From positions 372,001 to 436,000 of the forward strand of contig JAQGEQ010000061.1 in the NCBI GenBank assembly GCA_034620365.1: 64,000 nt of DNA, in the 5' to 3' direction. A program made the translations under genes and the position numbers. Source of the DNA: Pegea sp. RAD2-039 (lineage: Eukaryota; Chordata; Thaliacea; Salpida; Salpidae). The stretch's first letter is position 1. The number at the start of each line of letters is the position of its first letter. Positions 38,437 through 52,455 of this stretch are shown piece after piece. A model generated the notes under the pieces. That model had not been told where the DNA came from. It was given only the letters and a program-made list of their open reading frames with translations, and searched no databases.

Positions 38437-41400
38437 ATTTTTACTTCTGCAGAAATCTTTAATTTATCTTTAATAACAAAAAGCATACCAAATATTCTCG
38501 GAAATACTTATTATTGGTTAAAACTATTTACAGATTATTTCATCAAATAAATAAATCAAAATGAAATAAGCGGAACTCTTTAAGCTAAAAGTTAATCCAA
38601 AATGTTAGCACTGTTTGTTTTATAAACTGTTATAAAACTGATCACTTATTAATTATGTTGTAAATTAGACGAAACTTATTTTCACTAATTAAATACTTTC
38701 TTATTGCTTTGTACTGGATAAGCCAGTAATTCAACTCTATATTTGCATCGTCAACATTCTACTTATTTCAATAATAGATTTTTTAAGTTTTTCATTTCTT
38801 TTATTGATTTTCTATATAATTACATCATAATTAAAACTAGTATGTGATTTAAACATAAACTTTAAGATTGATGTTTTTAGCTCCAACAATTTTATGTTTA
38901 GTTATAAAAGACATCTTTTTAAAAAGATTTAAATGTACTTTGTAAACTAACATGTACTAAAAAAAAACTTTGAAAAATATACAAAATATAAACTATTGCT
39001 ATAACCATTATATATTAATGTTTAATCACAAAAATACTGCATGGTTAATCAATAGAACTTTGAAATATAGCTCAATACATGTCATTAAATTCTCAACTTT
39101 AACTTTTAGTGAAAAATATTTCTATTGTCTATTTTTAATCATTTATTAACAACAATATTTGTTTTAAGTTTGAGGGTTGGACATTATACAATAAGCATTA
39201 TCAACTTAACCTCGTGTCACATTACCTTAAGATCTCCTACAACAGTAATAACAACAGAAAATTTTAGCTATGAAAATCCCAGAATCCTAGATACTAGAAA
39301 GTGTTTCCACTTCAAATGACAGTTAATAATTATATGTTAAATAAAATAGTTGATGCTTTAATAAAAATTGATGTTAATCATTTTCTAAGCTTCACTAAAA
39401 CTTCAATTGAAGCTATAATTTAGAAGAAAAAAATGTTATTGGTAAATTAAAATTGATAAAACTAATTATTTATTGTTCAACAAAGTTCTTTTAGGTTTCT
39501 AAAAATCAGAAAATTTTTGAATAACAAAAATGTCAAGTATTTTGAGCTTCTGTCAAAACAAGCTTAGTTAATTAACTTTAATAGTTGGTGGTTTTAGCAA
39601 AAATAATTTAATCATCTGATAAATCAAACTTCAAATAACCAACTTTTTATCAGTTTTATTTGATTTGCTTAATCGAAAATAATAGATTTTTTCTAGATGT
39701 AACTTTAATATTTTGTTGAATTTTGGTAACCCTTATTTACTGCTGCATTTTAAGAGTATCACTTTTTAATTCTGGCTACACACTAAGACAAAAAAGTTAA
39801 TTCTGATTTTTAATCACAATCTAAGATGGTCATGCAAGAACTAAATAAACAAACAGTAAAATATTCTAATGCTAATCTGATTAAATTATTAAATAAAAAA
39901 CAATCTGTTTCATAAGTTTCTGCTTAGCTAAATTTCAAACTTCATAGATAGATTATAAGATAAAATTTAGTTAAAAATATGTAAAATAATTTTGTAGATT
40001 TCTAATAAAAAATACTTTTGATGCTTAAGTCAAAAGTAATTATCGACAAATATTTATAATGCATTTTTCAATTAAGGTAAAAGTTAAAGTTTTATTTATT
40101 GCTTTATACGTTTTTCATTAAAAAGTGATTTTAGTGAAGTTAATTTAAAAAATTGTCATGATGCGTTATAAAAAGATAAAGTAAATTATGGCTCAAGTTA
40201 TAAAAGTATTATCTGCAGGGATCAGGTATTTTTGAACTCAAAAGTTTAATAAGAGGTTGAAAAGCATCCAAAAATTTGTTTATTTTGATGCATATGTAAA
40301 ATATGCTGATAAAAGTATTATGATAATAACTTGAAGCTGAGTACTTCTAACATATGATTGATATCTAACAATATCTTTTTAAATTTACTAGAATGAAGAA
40401 ATCTTAATTAAAACTTATAAAATTAAAATTATGTAAAATTAAGTTAATGTTTAAGAAATATTTTAATATTCTACGAAATACTAATAACACTTATTTCTAT
40501 AAAAATCAAAATTAAAGTGGATAATGTTTTCATATTTTGTTTAATTTGATATTTTCCAAATTATAAATATTATTAATATTAGTACCTAAAACAGTTGATA
40601 TAAGGTTTCAAAAGTTTTCATGTTTCAATAAAAATAATTCAAATAAAAAAATATAGGTTCAAAGGTTTAAAATAAGTTTTTTAATATAAAAATGTTTCTT
40701 ATCAAACATAGTCATTTATATAATAACAAATTTTATGTATCCAAGTTTGCTGAACAAGTTTTTAACGACCTGTTATATTTTATTCTATTTAGTTTTTACT
40801 CATTATAGATAGATTTAAATAAATGTTACCATATTTACTGAATATTTAATTTCTTTGTTTTAATTGTTGTAGTAATTTAAATTATTTAATAAAAAGAGCA
40901 ACTTTGAGTACAAACAAAAAGTAGTGTGTAGTTTGAGTCGAAAAAGTAAGATCTTTATTTTAAGTGTCCTTATCTTTTCAATAAAACTGTGAAAGCAGTT
41001 AGTTTTAGTTATTACGAAGAAATTAAATGATTTGACGGTTTTATTTAATAAATAATCGTAATATGTGCATTGAAAATAACTCTATATAAAGATTTATTAT
41101 AATATTAATTGCGTATGAAACAAACAGTACTTAACACAAAACAAAACTGTACAGAAAGATCCTATTATAGCATATGCTTGTCTATGTTTCTGTTCAGCGA
41201 CAATTACGTATGCGGCAGGAACAATCAAGCAAACTGAAATTTCAAGCAACTAAATAAAACGTTTTTCCTTTACTGAATTGATATTTATGTCTTTAAATTA
41301 ATATCTTTTAAGTAGAGGTAAGGCTTTTATAACATTTAACAGGTTTATGTAAAGCTCAAACTTTAGAAAACAAATGAGAAGACACAAATAGTTGCAAATC

Positions 41401-43181
41401 TCCCTTGACAATAGTCTACAGTGTATCTGTGTTGAATCAGTAAATTTATGAAAAAATAATATTTAATCTAATTTTTAGTGACTGTCAGTTAAAAATCTGT
41501 TTTTATAATTAATATCCGGAATTAAGTAAAATTATTCAATTGTTCACAATTTTCTATCAAATTATATATTGTGAAATATGATAAGCTTAACTTACAAAGC
41601 AATGAAATTGATAATCAAAACTTAAATGAAAAAAGCAAATGTAGAATATAAATCTTTTGAAAGATTTAAAAGTTATACTTTTCTAAGAAGATAAGGCCAA
41701 AATTGTATCCGTTTGTCATCTTGTATTGATTTTACGCAACTATCAGTATAGATTAAACTTCTTAAAAATGAGATAAAGAAATGAGATTTGATATTTTGAT
41801 AACAAGGTAAGTATGAAATTTATATATTTACCAAAATCAATGAAATATAACATTTTCTAAGATATCGTTGAAATTACTAAGAAATTTTCTTGTATAATAA
41901 AATACAAAAAAGTCAACTACCAAAACAAACTGAGTGAAGCAAGTTGTATGGGAATAAAAGATTAAACGATTTTAGGTCAAATACTTTTTTACTTAACTTT
42001 GCAGTACAATAAAAAATTTATTACTTTTTATTCATTACAAATTTTAGTTTTAAACTCAAATTAAAAGATATAATCTTAATTAAAATGCTTCGGATTTCCA
42101 GATTTTGTCTGTAAGTCTATTCAACTCAAGCTTCATAAAATTACAAGACTTGTCTGACTACTTTAAAGATTTCACGTTTAATTTAACTTGTCGGGTGTGT
42201 TGCCATCAAAGAATGGTCTTTGTTTCAAAATCCATCAAAATATTAACAAAACAAAATATTTATGACTTTTTACAAGAAGTATTTCAATAATTAAACAGAA
42301 TTTATGAAAGAACAGGGTGGTGTAAAGCTTTTAAACTTTTTTCAAATGGGTTTTGATAATTTGAAAAGATTCACTGAAAAATCAGATAGATCTTTATTAT
42401 ATGTCCAATCTGAAAAAAAATTGCATCTTTTTTTCTTAAACTAACTTCTATAATGATAATGACTTTATTTATTCAATTTTATAGCTACTTCAAAAGTCAG
42501 AAAACTCATTTAAAATTCAATTTAAATAATTGAAGTAAATTTTATACTGTGAAATGGAGTGCCTGGGTGTATAAGTTTTAAGTTCTATTTCATTTGCTTT
42601 ATTTTAGCGCAGTTGTTATTATTTAGTTTAAATTAAAAAGTAGTTTACTTATCTCAAGTAAGTTTAGTTTGTCTCACTTTTAAATATTATCACTAAACTT
42701 AATAAACTGGCTGCTATGAAAAAATAAGATCTGAATAGAAGTCCGTTCAAACTACCAAAATTCAGTTTTGTTATGCATTATTCATGCTGGAAGGCGAATG
42801 CTATAAGAGCAAAATTTACAGAATAAAATTTGTTGGTATATGAACAATTAATAAGAGTTTGAATTAGAGCAACTAAAAACAATTTTATTTGCAAAATATA
42901 AAGCTTAAAATTGTATAACTTAAATAAACTACAAATATTAGAATGCAATTACAAAAGTTTGTTTTAAGTTGAATATCAACATTTATGATATGCTTAAACA
43001 AGACTCCTTTAAAACAATTAATGGGAAATTACTTACTCTGGAAACATAATTATATTTTTCAAATCTGTTTACAACAACTAATGTCTAAAATGAGTTAAAA
43101 TTTGATATTCAAATTGAATAGAGCATGCTTTCTCAATCGAACAATACATTGAACCATTCGCAAAAATTGATTTTAGAAAAT

Positions 43182-46100
43182 TTAGTTTTGTTCTTTGAAA
43201 TTATCGATCCATATTATCAACTGTGGTTCAACAACATCATGATTACGACAAGATATATCAGTCATATCCATATCTAAAAGGCTAACTCCATTTGCTCCTC
43301 CAGTAGCTATGAAACGCTCGTACCTGTAAATAACAGCATCTTCATTTAAAACAAAGATGCTTTTAGATAGTTCTAATGATCTGTGGTTTACTGATTTCTT
43401 TCACTAAGTATAAAAGCATCAATAATAAACGACTAAAAATTCAATAAAATATTTAGTGCAAAATATTTCACAAGAGTTGAACCTAAGTAGATCATCAAAG
43501 TTAATAAATGTTTGAGCGATATCACATAAAAGGTAAAATAGTTTTAGAATCGTTTAATGCAAGTGCTTTTACCATCCACTTATTGCTAAATTATTTTTAT
43601 TTTTTCTCCAAAAAACATCCGAAGAGTTTTCATAAAATTCTAAACCTTCCATAGTTTGTATTTCGCCAGAATCCACATCTACAGCAAGTGCTTCTCCTAA
43701 AAAAATTACACTAATCAGATAATCAGCTTTTCAGATAACTTAAGCTAGCAATTATCAAACAACATAAGAGTTAACAAACCAAGTCGTCTAGAAAGGAAAT
43801 AAATGATTGTTGAAGAAGAATCATTTGGTTTTTCTCTAAAGTCGACATCAGAAATTTCAAAATTCGTTCTTAAAGCCTTTGGAAAAAAATAAAAATGAAT
43901 ATTTAAACAGGAATAACTCATCGGTTTTATAAACTTTTAAACTATTCTTTAAATCGATGATAAAACAAGTTGTCAAGTTCAAATTTATTGTTTAAAATCG
44001 AAATCAGCAAAAAAGTTTCAATTAATAAAAATTAACGAAAATATTTTTCAATATTTTGAACTAACCAAAGATAAAAACAGCTTTCCATCATAAGTAGAAA
44101 CGAAAATGTTTGCTGTTTTCAAATGTTGGTTAACTTGTACCACATAATGGCCTGTTGGACTTATATATTCTTGATCATATAGCTTATCTGCTTAAAAAAA
44201 TAAGTTGAAGATATATCTAAACTTTTATTAAATGTAAAGCTCTTTTGTTAAACAGTTTATGAAACAAATTTTAAACTAAATTGTATCAATTACCTTTATC
44301 TGAAGTCGATATCAGAACTTCACTTTCATAGTCAATAGATAAATTTTCAACGACATTATCACTTCCATTAACACAACTGATGTCAATAAAACCTCCAATG
44401 GGGCGATAAAAAAGATTACTCGGTGAGCAGTTATAATGAGCAAGATAAATGGGTTCTTCTTCGTATTCAAGAGTTTCCAAATTTAATTTTATAATTTTCT
44501 AAAAAAAATAAACAAAGTTTAAGTAGAATTATCAAATTTGAAACTTGAATTACCTGATCTTCTTTGTCAAGTATAAAGCTGTGCTTCAATTGGGCCTTAT
44601 AAACGTTTGGAGGTAAATAAAAAAGATTAGAAACTTTAAAAGCAGTTGACTGAGATGATGGAAATCTAACTGCTGAATGAAAACCAGAAACTGTCGCCAC
44701 TGAAATTACTAGAATCGCTGAATCAGACTCTGGGTCGTTGTTCATATAGCAAAGAACAAAAATCTAAAAATCAATTAGAAGTTAGATCAAAAGTGAGAAT
44801 TAATTGTATTAGCTTTGTAGAAATAGAAGGGAGAGCTAACGAATATAATTGAAGCTTGTAGATAGCTGAAAACATTTAGATATTTAAGCTTACTGAAAAA
44901 TGATTTTAGATATAATTTCTTCAAACTAGTAGTTCAAACTTAAAATAAAAGTATTAAGTAGATATAAAGCTAAGTCTTTCATCCATTCAGTTTATACTCG
45001 AATGAAAAAATTCAATTATTTTACAAATAGTTAAATATATTTTAATTATTCTTCCTAACATTAATATGAAAAAAATTACAAACTAAAAGTGTTGTAGTGA
45101 AAAATAGTTTATCTTTAAATACAACATTAAATATTAAAACAAAATTAAAATATTACTGAAATATTATTGAAATAGCAATACAATTGTAATAAAATATATG
45201 ATTGTACCCACAACATTAAAAAAATTAGATAAAATTTACTTGGTCAAGAGGTTCATGATAATACAAAGCTGACGGTAATGGGTCGGTAGTTATCACTTCA
45301 TCTAAGGACCTTGTTTTTATGTCTATCACAATCAATCGATTTTCTGTTGGTTGGGCCACATATAAGTTTCTTTGGCCCGCTTGGACGGAATCTGACCAAC
45401 TACATTTTCTAACTCCTTCAGTCTTACACATTCCACAAAGCTTGTTCTATTATTAGAATAGTTGTAAAAATTCAAAAAGTATGCAAATAAGTAAATTTAA
45501 AAGTTGCTACTACTGTAGTAAATAATTCAGATAAAAGATATATCAGATTTTTAATATTTGCAGATACCTTTGCTACATTTTTAGATAAGCCTTAGAAGTA
45601 ATCTTATTTTGTTGTTGTCTTGACTCGACAAGTAAAAGATCATATCTTTGATTTTAATCTTTTGTAGTTTGGGTTCAAATAAAAATTAGAAAAATCGATT
45701 GATTAGATTTTTTGCATTAAAAAAATAATTAAATTCTGAAAACATTAATGAGTTTTTAGACAGCTTTACATTTAGATAAAAATAGTTCTAAAATGATGAG
45801 CTTTAATTGTAGCTAGTTTTGAAATGAAGTTTTTCTTTGTATCTAAAAATATATAAGTAATAAAAGAGGCTAGTTAAAATATTGAAAGTAGTGAAAATTA
45901 TATCAAAATATTATATTTAAAGTTGTAGAGTTTTTGCAGGTACAGATTTAAATAAGCTTAGTAATTACTTGTCTCAGTAATCCTGGTACTGAATCACTTG
46001 CAGAAATTGTTTCAACAGCTATACAACTCTGCGGCTCAATCATGCTAATCCCATATAAATGGAAGATGTAAAAAACAGAGCGATTAATCCCTAAAGATGA

Positions 46101-49100
46101 ATCTGTAGTTTTGTGAATAAGTTAAAGTAAGAGTTTATTGGAGACGTAATTGCCTCTGTCTGAAGTGAAGTCATTGACAAATAAATCCATATTTGCTTGC
46201 GTTTGTTCAACTTCATTAACACCTACACAAGTGTAAGATGCACTGTCTTCATAGCTGACTTCATTGATATGAAAATGCTTCCCATTATCTAAAATTGTTC
46301 GAATTTTATCAAAAAGCTTAGATGATCTTAAATACTGAGTTAATTTGTCCAACGAAAGCTAAATTTTAGATTTTTCATAAACTACGAAAACTTTAGTCAA
46401 ATATGAACTTTAAGTCAGTTACCAAGTATGAGGTAGTTATCATTTTCACTTCGGCTAAATGCTTTGCCATTTTTCAGCCATTGAATATGTGGAAATGGAA
46501 TTCCAGTAGCATGACATTTAATGGTAACGCTCTCACCAGCAATTGCATTAATAGAGGAAGGATATATCTATTAACATTCTCATGTTGAGATGACATCACA
46601 AATAAAAGCACTTAATGTAATTACAGCTTGTTAGTCTGATTTTACAAAACTACCGTCAGCTTAGTAATAGAATTATTATATACAATGATTGTAAGAAATA
46701 CTACTAATATAGTCTCCCATTATTACCACTGGTATGTTTTTTGAATTGATTTTGGTTAAAATTTTAAGTAACTCTATTTAGATAGTGAATATTTTTTAGA
46801 TTAATGAATATATCATCAAGTTTTGGCAATTTGTTACACAGTGTCATGATGTTAGTTTGATTCGGGACTTCAAAGTACTTAAAAATAAATTAGACAGTTT
46901 AAAATTAGTTACCTCAACTATTGGCTTAGTAAAAATAGAAAGAATAATAGTTTGGAAAAGCTCAGGATGTTTGCGTGAGTGGCATGAAAAATTCCCAGCA
47001 TGAAAGAGATTAATTCGTTCGATAATAAGTACTCTTTCACTAACCTGTAAAATAACAATAAACCATTGGGGGCTTAAGCTAGAGAAGCTCAAAACAAATA
47101 TTTCAGATATCTACTTACAGTATATTGATGGTTAGTATTATTAGCATCTATTAATCGACCGTAACGCTTCCAAATTGGATGAGATTCACCTTGTATTCCA
47201 CACTCTATGGCTGTTGTTTCATGTTGTAGTGCTGACATCTTAACTAAAATATCTTCCCGGGCTAACTGAAGGACAGTGATGTCTGCAAAAGAAATCTCTT
47301 GAATTATTTATTTCGAACATCAATGACTAAACTAAAGTCTGACTTGCGCCTGCAAATGAGTTGAAGTAAAAACGTTCTGTTCTATATTTTCAAACATTAA
47401 ACACTTATTTTTAAGTGCAGTAATTTAATTTAGTTGGTTTTATTTCTAATCAAGAGTAATACAGGTTTTTGGATATGGTTCAAAATCTTTTAATGATAAT
47501 ATTAAAATTAAATTGATTTTATATTAAGCCCTTGAAAAATTTTGATCTAAAATTTCGATCAAAGTGAAGTAAAGACTAAGATTCTTCAAAATTATGAAAA
47601 TAATTGCATCTAGCAGCTTTCGGAACATTTAACTTTGACATGAGCTGTATGAATCATAGAAAATTGCTTTTAATATTTTTTATCAAAATTTCAATTCTAA
47701 AAATGATGATTACATAAGATATTTAATAAAAACCAGTTAAAAATCAACTCAAAGTATTATCTAAGATGTTTATTGTAAATTTGAAACCATTCAAAAGTTT
47801 CTGTGAATTTGGAAAATTTAGATTTTTTTAAACATTTGAAGATTAACTTACTGAATATTGTAAAAAATTCATGTAAATTTAATGCATTGTCACGATTTGA
47901 ATCAGCAAAATGCAGAAGATGAAACAGTGTACAAGGTGGTTGAAACAGAATTTCATCTGAACCAAGAATGTTTGCCATGTTCGAATACTTCAAAAAAAAT
48001 CATTCTGTAGGTCCACAAAAATGTTTTTAATAAACTAAATATTTCTAATTACTTGAAATATATCTTTATTTCCAACTAACTGATCTCCATCAGTATCAAG
48101 AGCTTTGAAAATTCTTTTGATGATATCTTCCCTATCATCATTTGTTAAAATATTTTCTTCGAATCCACTTAAAGCCTGAATCTGGTAATCTCCGCTTAAG
48201 TTCACCATCATGTCTCGAGGATTTATTCTGTTTACATCATCTCGAACCACTTCTTGATTCACACTTTTGTTATAGATTTTTATGAGCGCATCCAATAAAT
48301 TATTAAATTGGTTTTTTTCGCAGCGAGTTCCTAAAAACAGATTCTCGGTTTTTAGCGAAACTTGCAACCGTTAATATCGATCAACAAACTTTTGTAGAAA
48401 CAATCCATGTGTCGAGCATCGAATATATCTTTTTTGGTTAGACAAGCCATTCTGTGCATCTCGCAGTGATTACGGTAAAAATGATCATCAGTTCCACAAA
48501 GAGGCTATCGAGAAAAATTAAAGAATTATTTTGGGGTTAACCGGTAAAGGTTCAACATTTTTGATTTAATCTAAAATAATAATTTCATAAATGATTGATT
48601 CCTTTATTATTTTTTTATTTTTAGTGCTTTATGAATACACTTAACAATTGTGAAGGAAATTATTAAAAATCTGAAAAGAAAATTTAAAAATCTAAATCTA
48701 TTAAAATAGATATTATCTTTAAAGATTAAAGAATTATCTTACTTCTTAAAATACTCACAATGTATTTTTTACACTTATTGAAAACACTTTCTCAGATAAG
48801 CTAAGTCAGAAATCTTTTATTTGTTACAAAGACACTGAGTATCATTAAAATATTGATGAGCAACAGCAGAATATAAAAGGTTTTAAACAAACTTTTTCAG
48901 TAGGTTTGCAATGGCCACGACAGATACATGAGGCCCGGCCATTAGCGGAGATTTGGCATTTTTCTCCTGGACTACAGTGCATATATAAACAAACATTCAC
49001 TTTCGCATTTTGAGAAGAGGAAAACAGAGTTTCATGTGTAATCTTTTTCCTTGAACTTGAATAGCTCTGAAAAATAATCATGAATTGATATAAGGACTCA

Positions 49101-49935
49101 AACCATTTAATTTCAACTTTGTTGAAAACAAAACTTGTTCTAGAAATATTTCTTAGAAAAGTTTATTTATAAATAGATGTTATGTCCTGTTTTTCACAAA
49201 AAAAGATCTTTTCAATTATTCATTTCTCATTTTATTTAGTTTTTTTTTCTGAGTTTTTTATGTATAGTAAAAAGTTTTATGTTTTTATTAACCCCAGAAT
49301 TTATATTTCATTTTTTATCTATTTCAATGACTTAAAATAAATTAGTTAAATGTAGATTTTAAATAATTTAATAAAAAATAATAGTAAGAAATATTTCAAT
49401 AGAAGTTTTTCTCTAGATTAAAATTAATATTTCAAAGGCTGGTTTCTTTGACTTTTCATAACTTTTGAATTTTATTTTTATTGATTTTTGTAGTCATTGG
49501 GCTTGTAAGAAACCGTAATTCATAGAAACTCAATTTTTAAAGTCATAAAACCTGAAAATTTCACTTTAAACACTATTTTGTTTAAGCTAAAAATATATTA
49601 CAGTATTTTAAAGACATCTAGAAACTTGTTTAAAATTTTCTGATTCAAAAATTTCATTTCATTAAATTTCTAATTCAATTTAACTTTTTTCAAATTCGTT
49701 AAAACTAATAGTTTTTCAACTTTTTATTTACTAAAAAATACAAATTTTGAATTAAAAACGTTTTAAAAAGACAAAAGCAACAACTACTGACTCTATTATT
49801 TCTTTCTCTTGCAGTTCTGCGATCAAATGAATGAAGATTTGAACGTTGTTTTCCTAAGCCCTGAAGTCCATAAGAAAGTTGAGATACAGATACGAGCAAA
49901 GTAAAAATTACTGCACTAAACATGTTTCTTTTCAT
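43182..49935 (-). CDS. FSTL4/FSTL5: follistatin-like 4/5 secreted protein (17 exons)
   Basis: Exons: 49935-49792, 49066-48893, 48504-48390, 48330-48053, 47987-47852, 47282-47119, 47044-46913, 46567-46423, 46288-46154, 46102-45969, 45446-45240, 44763-44554, 44498-44294, 44190-44066, 43876-43780, 43696-43573, 43323-43182; 888 aa (human FSTL4/5 about 845). Domains: signal peptide 1-23 (SAVIFTLLVSVSQLSYG); follistatin/Kazal 74-140 (C-x3-C-x5-C pattern, PLCGTDDHFY, NHCEMHR); EF-hand 1 about 220-231 (DTDGDQLVGNKD, Asp at position 12); EF-hand 2 about 264-275 (DSNRDNALNLHE, canonical); Ig domains about 283-375 and 382-470 (YTC-type Cys in SYEDSASYTC); then the FSTL4/5 C-terminal repeat region, recognisable from NLYVAQPTENRLIVIDI and DPLPSALYY. 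Probably an extracellular calcium-binding signalling modulator. The exon 9 donor appears to be GC rather than GT (46153), and the exon 10 start could also be 46090. The family call is firm. Confidence 0.9.
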
Positions 49936-50954
49936 TCTAATTTGAATAAATTAGTTTGAAGTTCAGTTTAATTGTGCAATCTAAAAAACACATAGTAGCA
50001 ATTAGTCTTATTTTTCAATTGCACCAAAACTAGCTGCTATAAAACGATAATTTTAACATCGTGAAAACCAAGTTGAAGAAAATCTCTTATCTTTATTAAA
50101 TTAATCTTTCACTGAAACTTTTTTATCAGACAACTTTAACGTCATTCAATCATTCTTATTGATACTAAAATAATCTTCCTGTCATTTTATCAGTAAGACA
50201 TTTAAAAGAAGTTTTTTTTTAATAATTTAAACTAATTTATCACTAATTAAAGTTTGGAAGTTTATAAAAATAGTGTAACTTTTAATCTAGGTTAAATTTA
50301 AACTTCTTTTTTAAGCTAGAGGCTTTTTGATATACAAAGTTGCAGAAACATTAAGATCATAAGACTTCATAAAAAGCTGGTTTAGCTCATAAATAACCTT
50401 GAAAACAAAAGATAATTTTTCTTACAATTTTGCTTGATAAGAAAATTTAGTTCTGGATTTGAAGCAAAATTAGCAGACTCTATTAGAGTGACTTTATAAG
50501 AAATACTTCTACATTATACTGCTACCTAGCGAAAGAAAATCTGATACGGTAGATACTTTTTTACACAAATAGTTGTAGGGGGATTTTAAAGGAAAGCAAA
50601 GTGATGTTAAATATTTAATAATTGAAAATCGAAACTACTTTAATAAATTTATTTTTGACTTGAATTAAAGACCAATGGAAGAGATGAATCTATCTCAAGT
50701 AATTACTTTTGTGTATCAATTAGTAAACGTATTCTAATCATCTTGAGAACATGAAAATTTACATAAATATTCAAATAAGTATTTACATGGTCCAAACTCA
50801 TAAGATACAAATAAAAGGCGCATACTAACCTACAAAGGTGCAAAAATAAAGAAAATGTAAAACTGGAATATTGAAACGTTATGATATTTCACCACAGATC
50901 AACTTGGATTAGTTTGTTTGGAGCTCAATCGATTATATAATTATATTCCTCACA
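49936..50954. other. intergenic, upstream of the follistatin-like gene
   Basis: Contains the probable 5' leader of the follistatin-like mRNA: a TTTTTTAG acceptor (AG at 49982-49981) leaves 45 bases before the ATG. Otherwise AT-rich with nothing recognised. Confidence 0.4.
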
Positions 50955-51515
50955 AAAAGGAAAGTTCTTCATCAGCTTGCCCCTTTTGACAAATACCATC
51001 ATCCTCATACCAGCATCAACAGCAAGAGACTTAGGTCCTTACAGTACTTTAAGCATCTGGGTAGCATTGTATCATTTGATGCTAACCTTGATAGAGAAGC
51101 CGACAATAGATTAGTAATGGCAAACAGAGTTGACTACAAAAGCTCAAAACCGAAACAAAAGTTAACCTGTACAGAGCTGTCGTTCTGACTGCATTTCTGT
51201 ACGGATCCAAATCTTAGGTCTTATAAGGTCGTTATTTGTAACTTTTGGATGGTTTCTCTTGAAAAATAAACGCATGAAATGGTGAATTTCGTCTTTCATA
51301 CCATTGTACTAAATGGATAAGTTACCCAGCATTGAAATAGGGTTCACAAAATACAGACTTTGTTGGGTCAGTCATATCTTAAGAAGGAAGAATAACTAAC
51401 TGTTTACATAAAATCGCATTACGTAGCAAGCTAACATCTGGCTGTAGAAACAGAGGTGCTTCAACAAAGAGGTACAAAGATGCTGTAAAATCCTTATTGG
51501 AATAGCTGGGCATAC
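50955..51515 (+). mobile_element. decayed LINE (non-LTR retrotransposon) 3' reverse-transcriptase fragment
   Basis: Plus-strand conceptual frames give KVLHQLAP, then YFKHLGSIVSFDANLDREADN (split over 51045-51120), then a VYRAV..LYGS-like stretch and finally a WVGHI.RR segment with a GxxxxGASTKRYKD-like block near 51430-51480. This order is the C-terminal part of RT proteins of CR1/RTE-like LINEs (YLGS motif, then the C-terminal domain). Stops and frameshifts interrupt it, and no endonuclease or catalytic YxDD core is present upstream. It is a dead 5'-truncated copy. Confidence 0.7.
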
Positions 51516-52397
51516 GACAAATTTAGCTCTTTCTACTTGCAGTAGATCATGCAGTATGAAAAAGTTTTATCGATAGTTTGTTAACATCGAAGCATATTTG
51601 TGCCGTCGCTGCAAACAAAAGAAGATGACCCATGATTGGACTGAAACCAGAGGAGGTAGTGATCACCTTTTGAAAGTGACCTAATAGTTCAACGAGCTCA
51701 TAATATGATTTTTTTCCATTTTCCAAAAATAGTTTTGAAGTCATTAATATCGACCTTTTTAGTTTGAAATCTAAAATATCATTGTGATGCATCTATATCA
51801 TTCCTGTATCGTCTTATTGTTATTTAAGTCCATAAGTACCAACAACAAGTCTATGTGCTATCTATAATTTTATTGATAGTGGCTTTCCTTCTTCTAGCCA
51901 TCTACCTTTTATCTCAACATAAAAATTTTCTTCAAACTTTTTGTGTTAGAGTTTCAATCTGGTTCTCAGAGTAATTATTTAGTCCATATTAAATTTTTCA
52001 AACATTTTTAAAATATGGAAAGAACTATTATCTGACTAGTGGTTAAGAATTGATAAAATAACAGCTAGCATTCATTCGTATAGCTTTTATATTACAAGAG
52101 AAGTGATAACTAAATTACTGATGGAAATGAAATATGGGTAAGTACATTGCCTCATTTAATAAACACGTGTTGTCACAACACGAATGCACCAGAAAGAAAT
52201 TTAAACTGAAACCAATTGTTTGAATATTGCAATGACTCAAAGATTACTAAATCAAATGAAGGTTTTCAATTTACAAAGTTTTGAAGTAAGTTTTAATTGA
52301 CTAAAATTTAAAAAAATTGAATTTTATATATTGACAATGGAAACCATAAAACGAAATTGTATAGTAAAAACAAATTATTAATTATTTTTGTTAATTT
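51516..52397. other. spacer between LINE fragment and AMD1
   Basis: The first few hundred bases may still belong to the LINE 3' end. The open minus-strand stretch at 51547-51792 overlaps that tail and looks like an antisense shadow. The remainder is AT-rich with nothing recognised. Confidence 0.3.
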
Positions 52398-52403
52398 TTT
52401 ATT
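52398..52403 (-). terminator. candidate polyadenylation signal of AMD1
   Basis: AATAAA on the minus strand, about 53 bases after the AMD1 stop. Position fits an mRNA 3' end. Confidence 0.45.
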
Positions 52404-52455
52404 TTGCGCTGAACATAAAAGATTCAACAAAAATGAAAAAAACTTCATTACAGAA

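Larger units (their letters stand above)
35085..43181. other. gene-poor AT-rich spacer
   Basis: About 8 kb with no convincing gene. It contains an AT-rich tandem repeat (36681-36770), a (TA)n run near 37648-37665, a short open minus-strand segment after a good acceptor (37327-37199) and a GC-rich island (38287-38436). The flanks carry homopolymer runs only. Confidence 0.4.

Noticed and set aside
39125-39319. 64-codon plus-strand ORF resembling a signal peptide
   Set aside because: Begins with TTG rather than ATG, and no partner exon or homology was found.
42102-42290. 61-codon plus-strand ORF with CRVCCHQ, after a TTCCAG acceptor
   Set aside because: Considered as a last exon or zinc-finger fragment, but there is no upstream exon, no full cysteine motif and no family match.
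46289-46358. Upstream acceptor for exon 9 of the follistatin-like gene (AG at 46360-46359)
   Set aside because: Its phase does not fit exon 8 and creates a stop; the acceptor at 46290-46289 restores the frame and the conserved DNG...YEDSASYTC segment.
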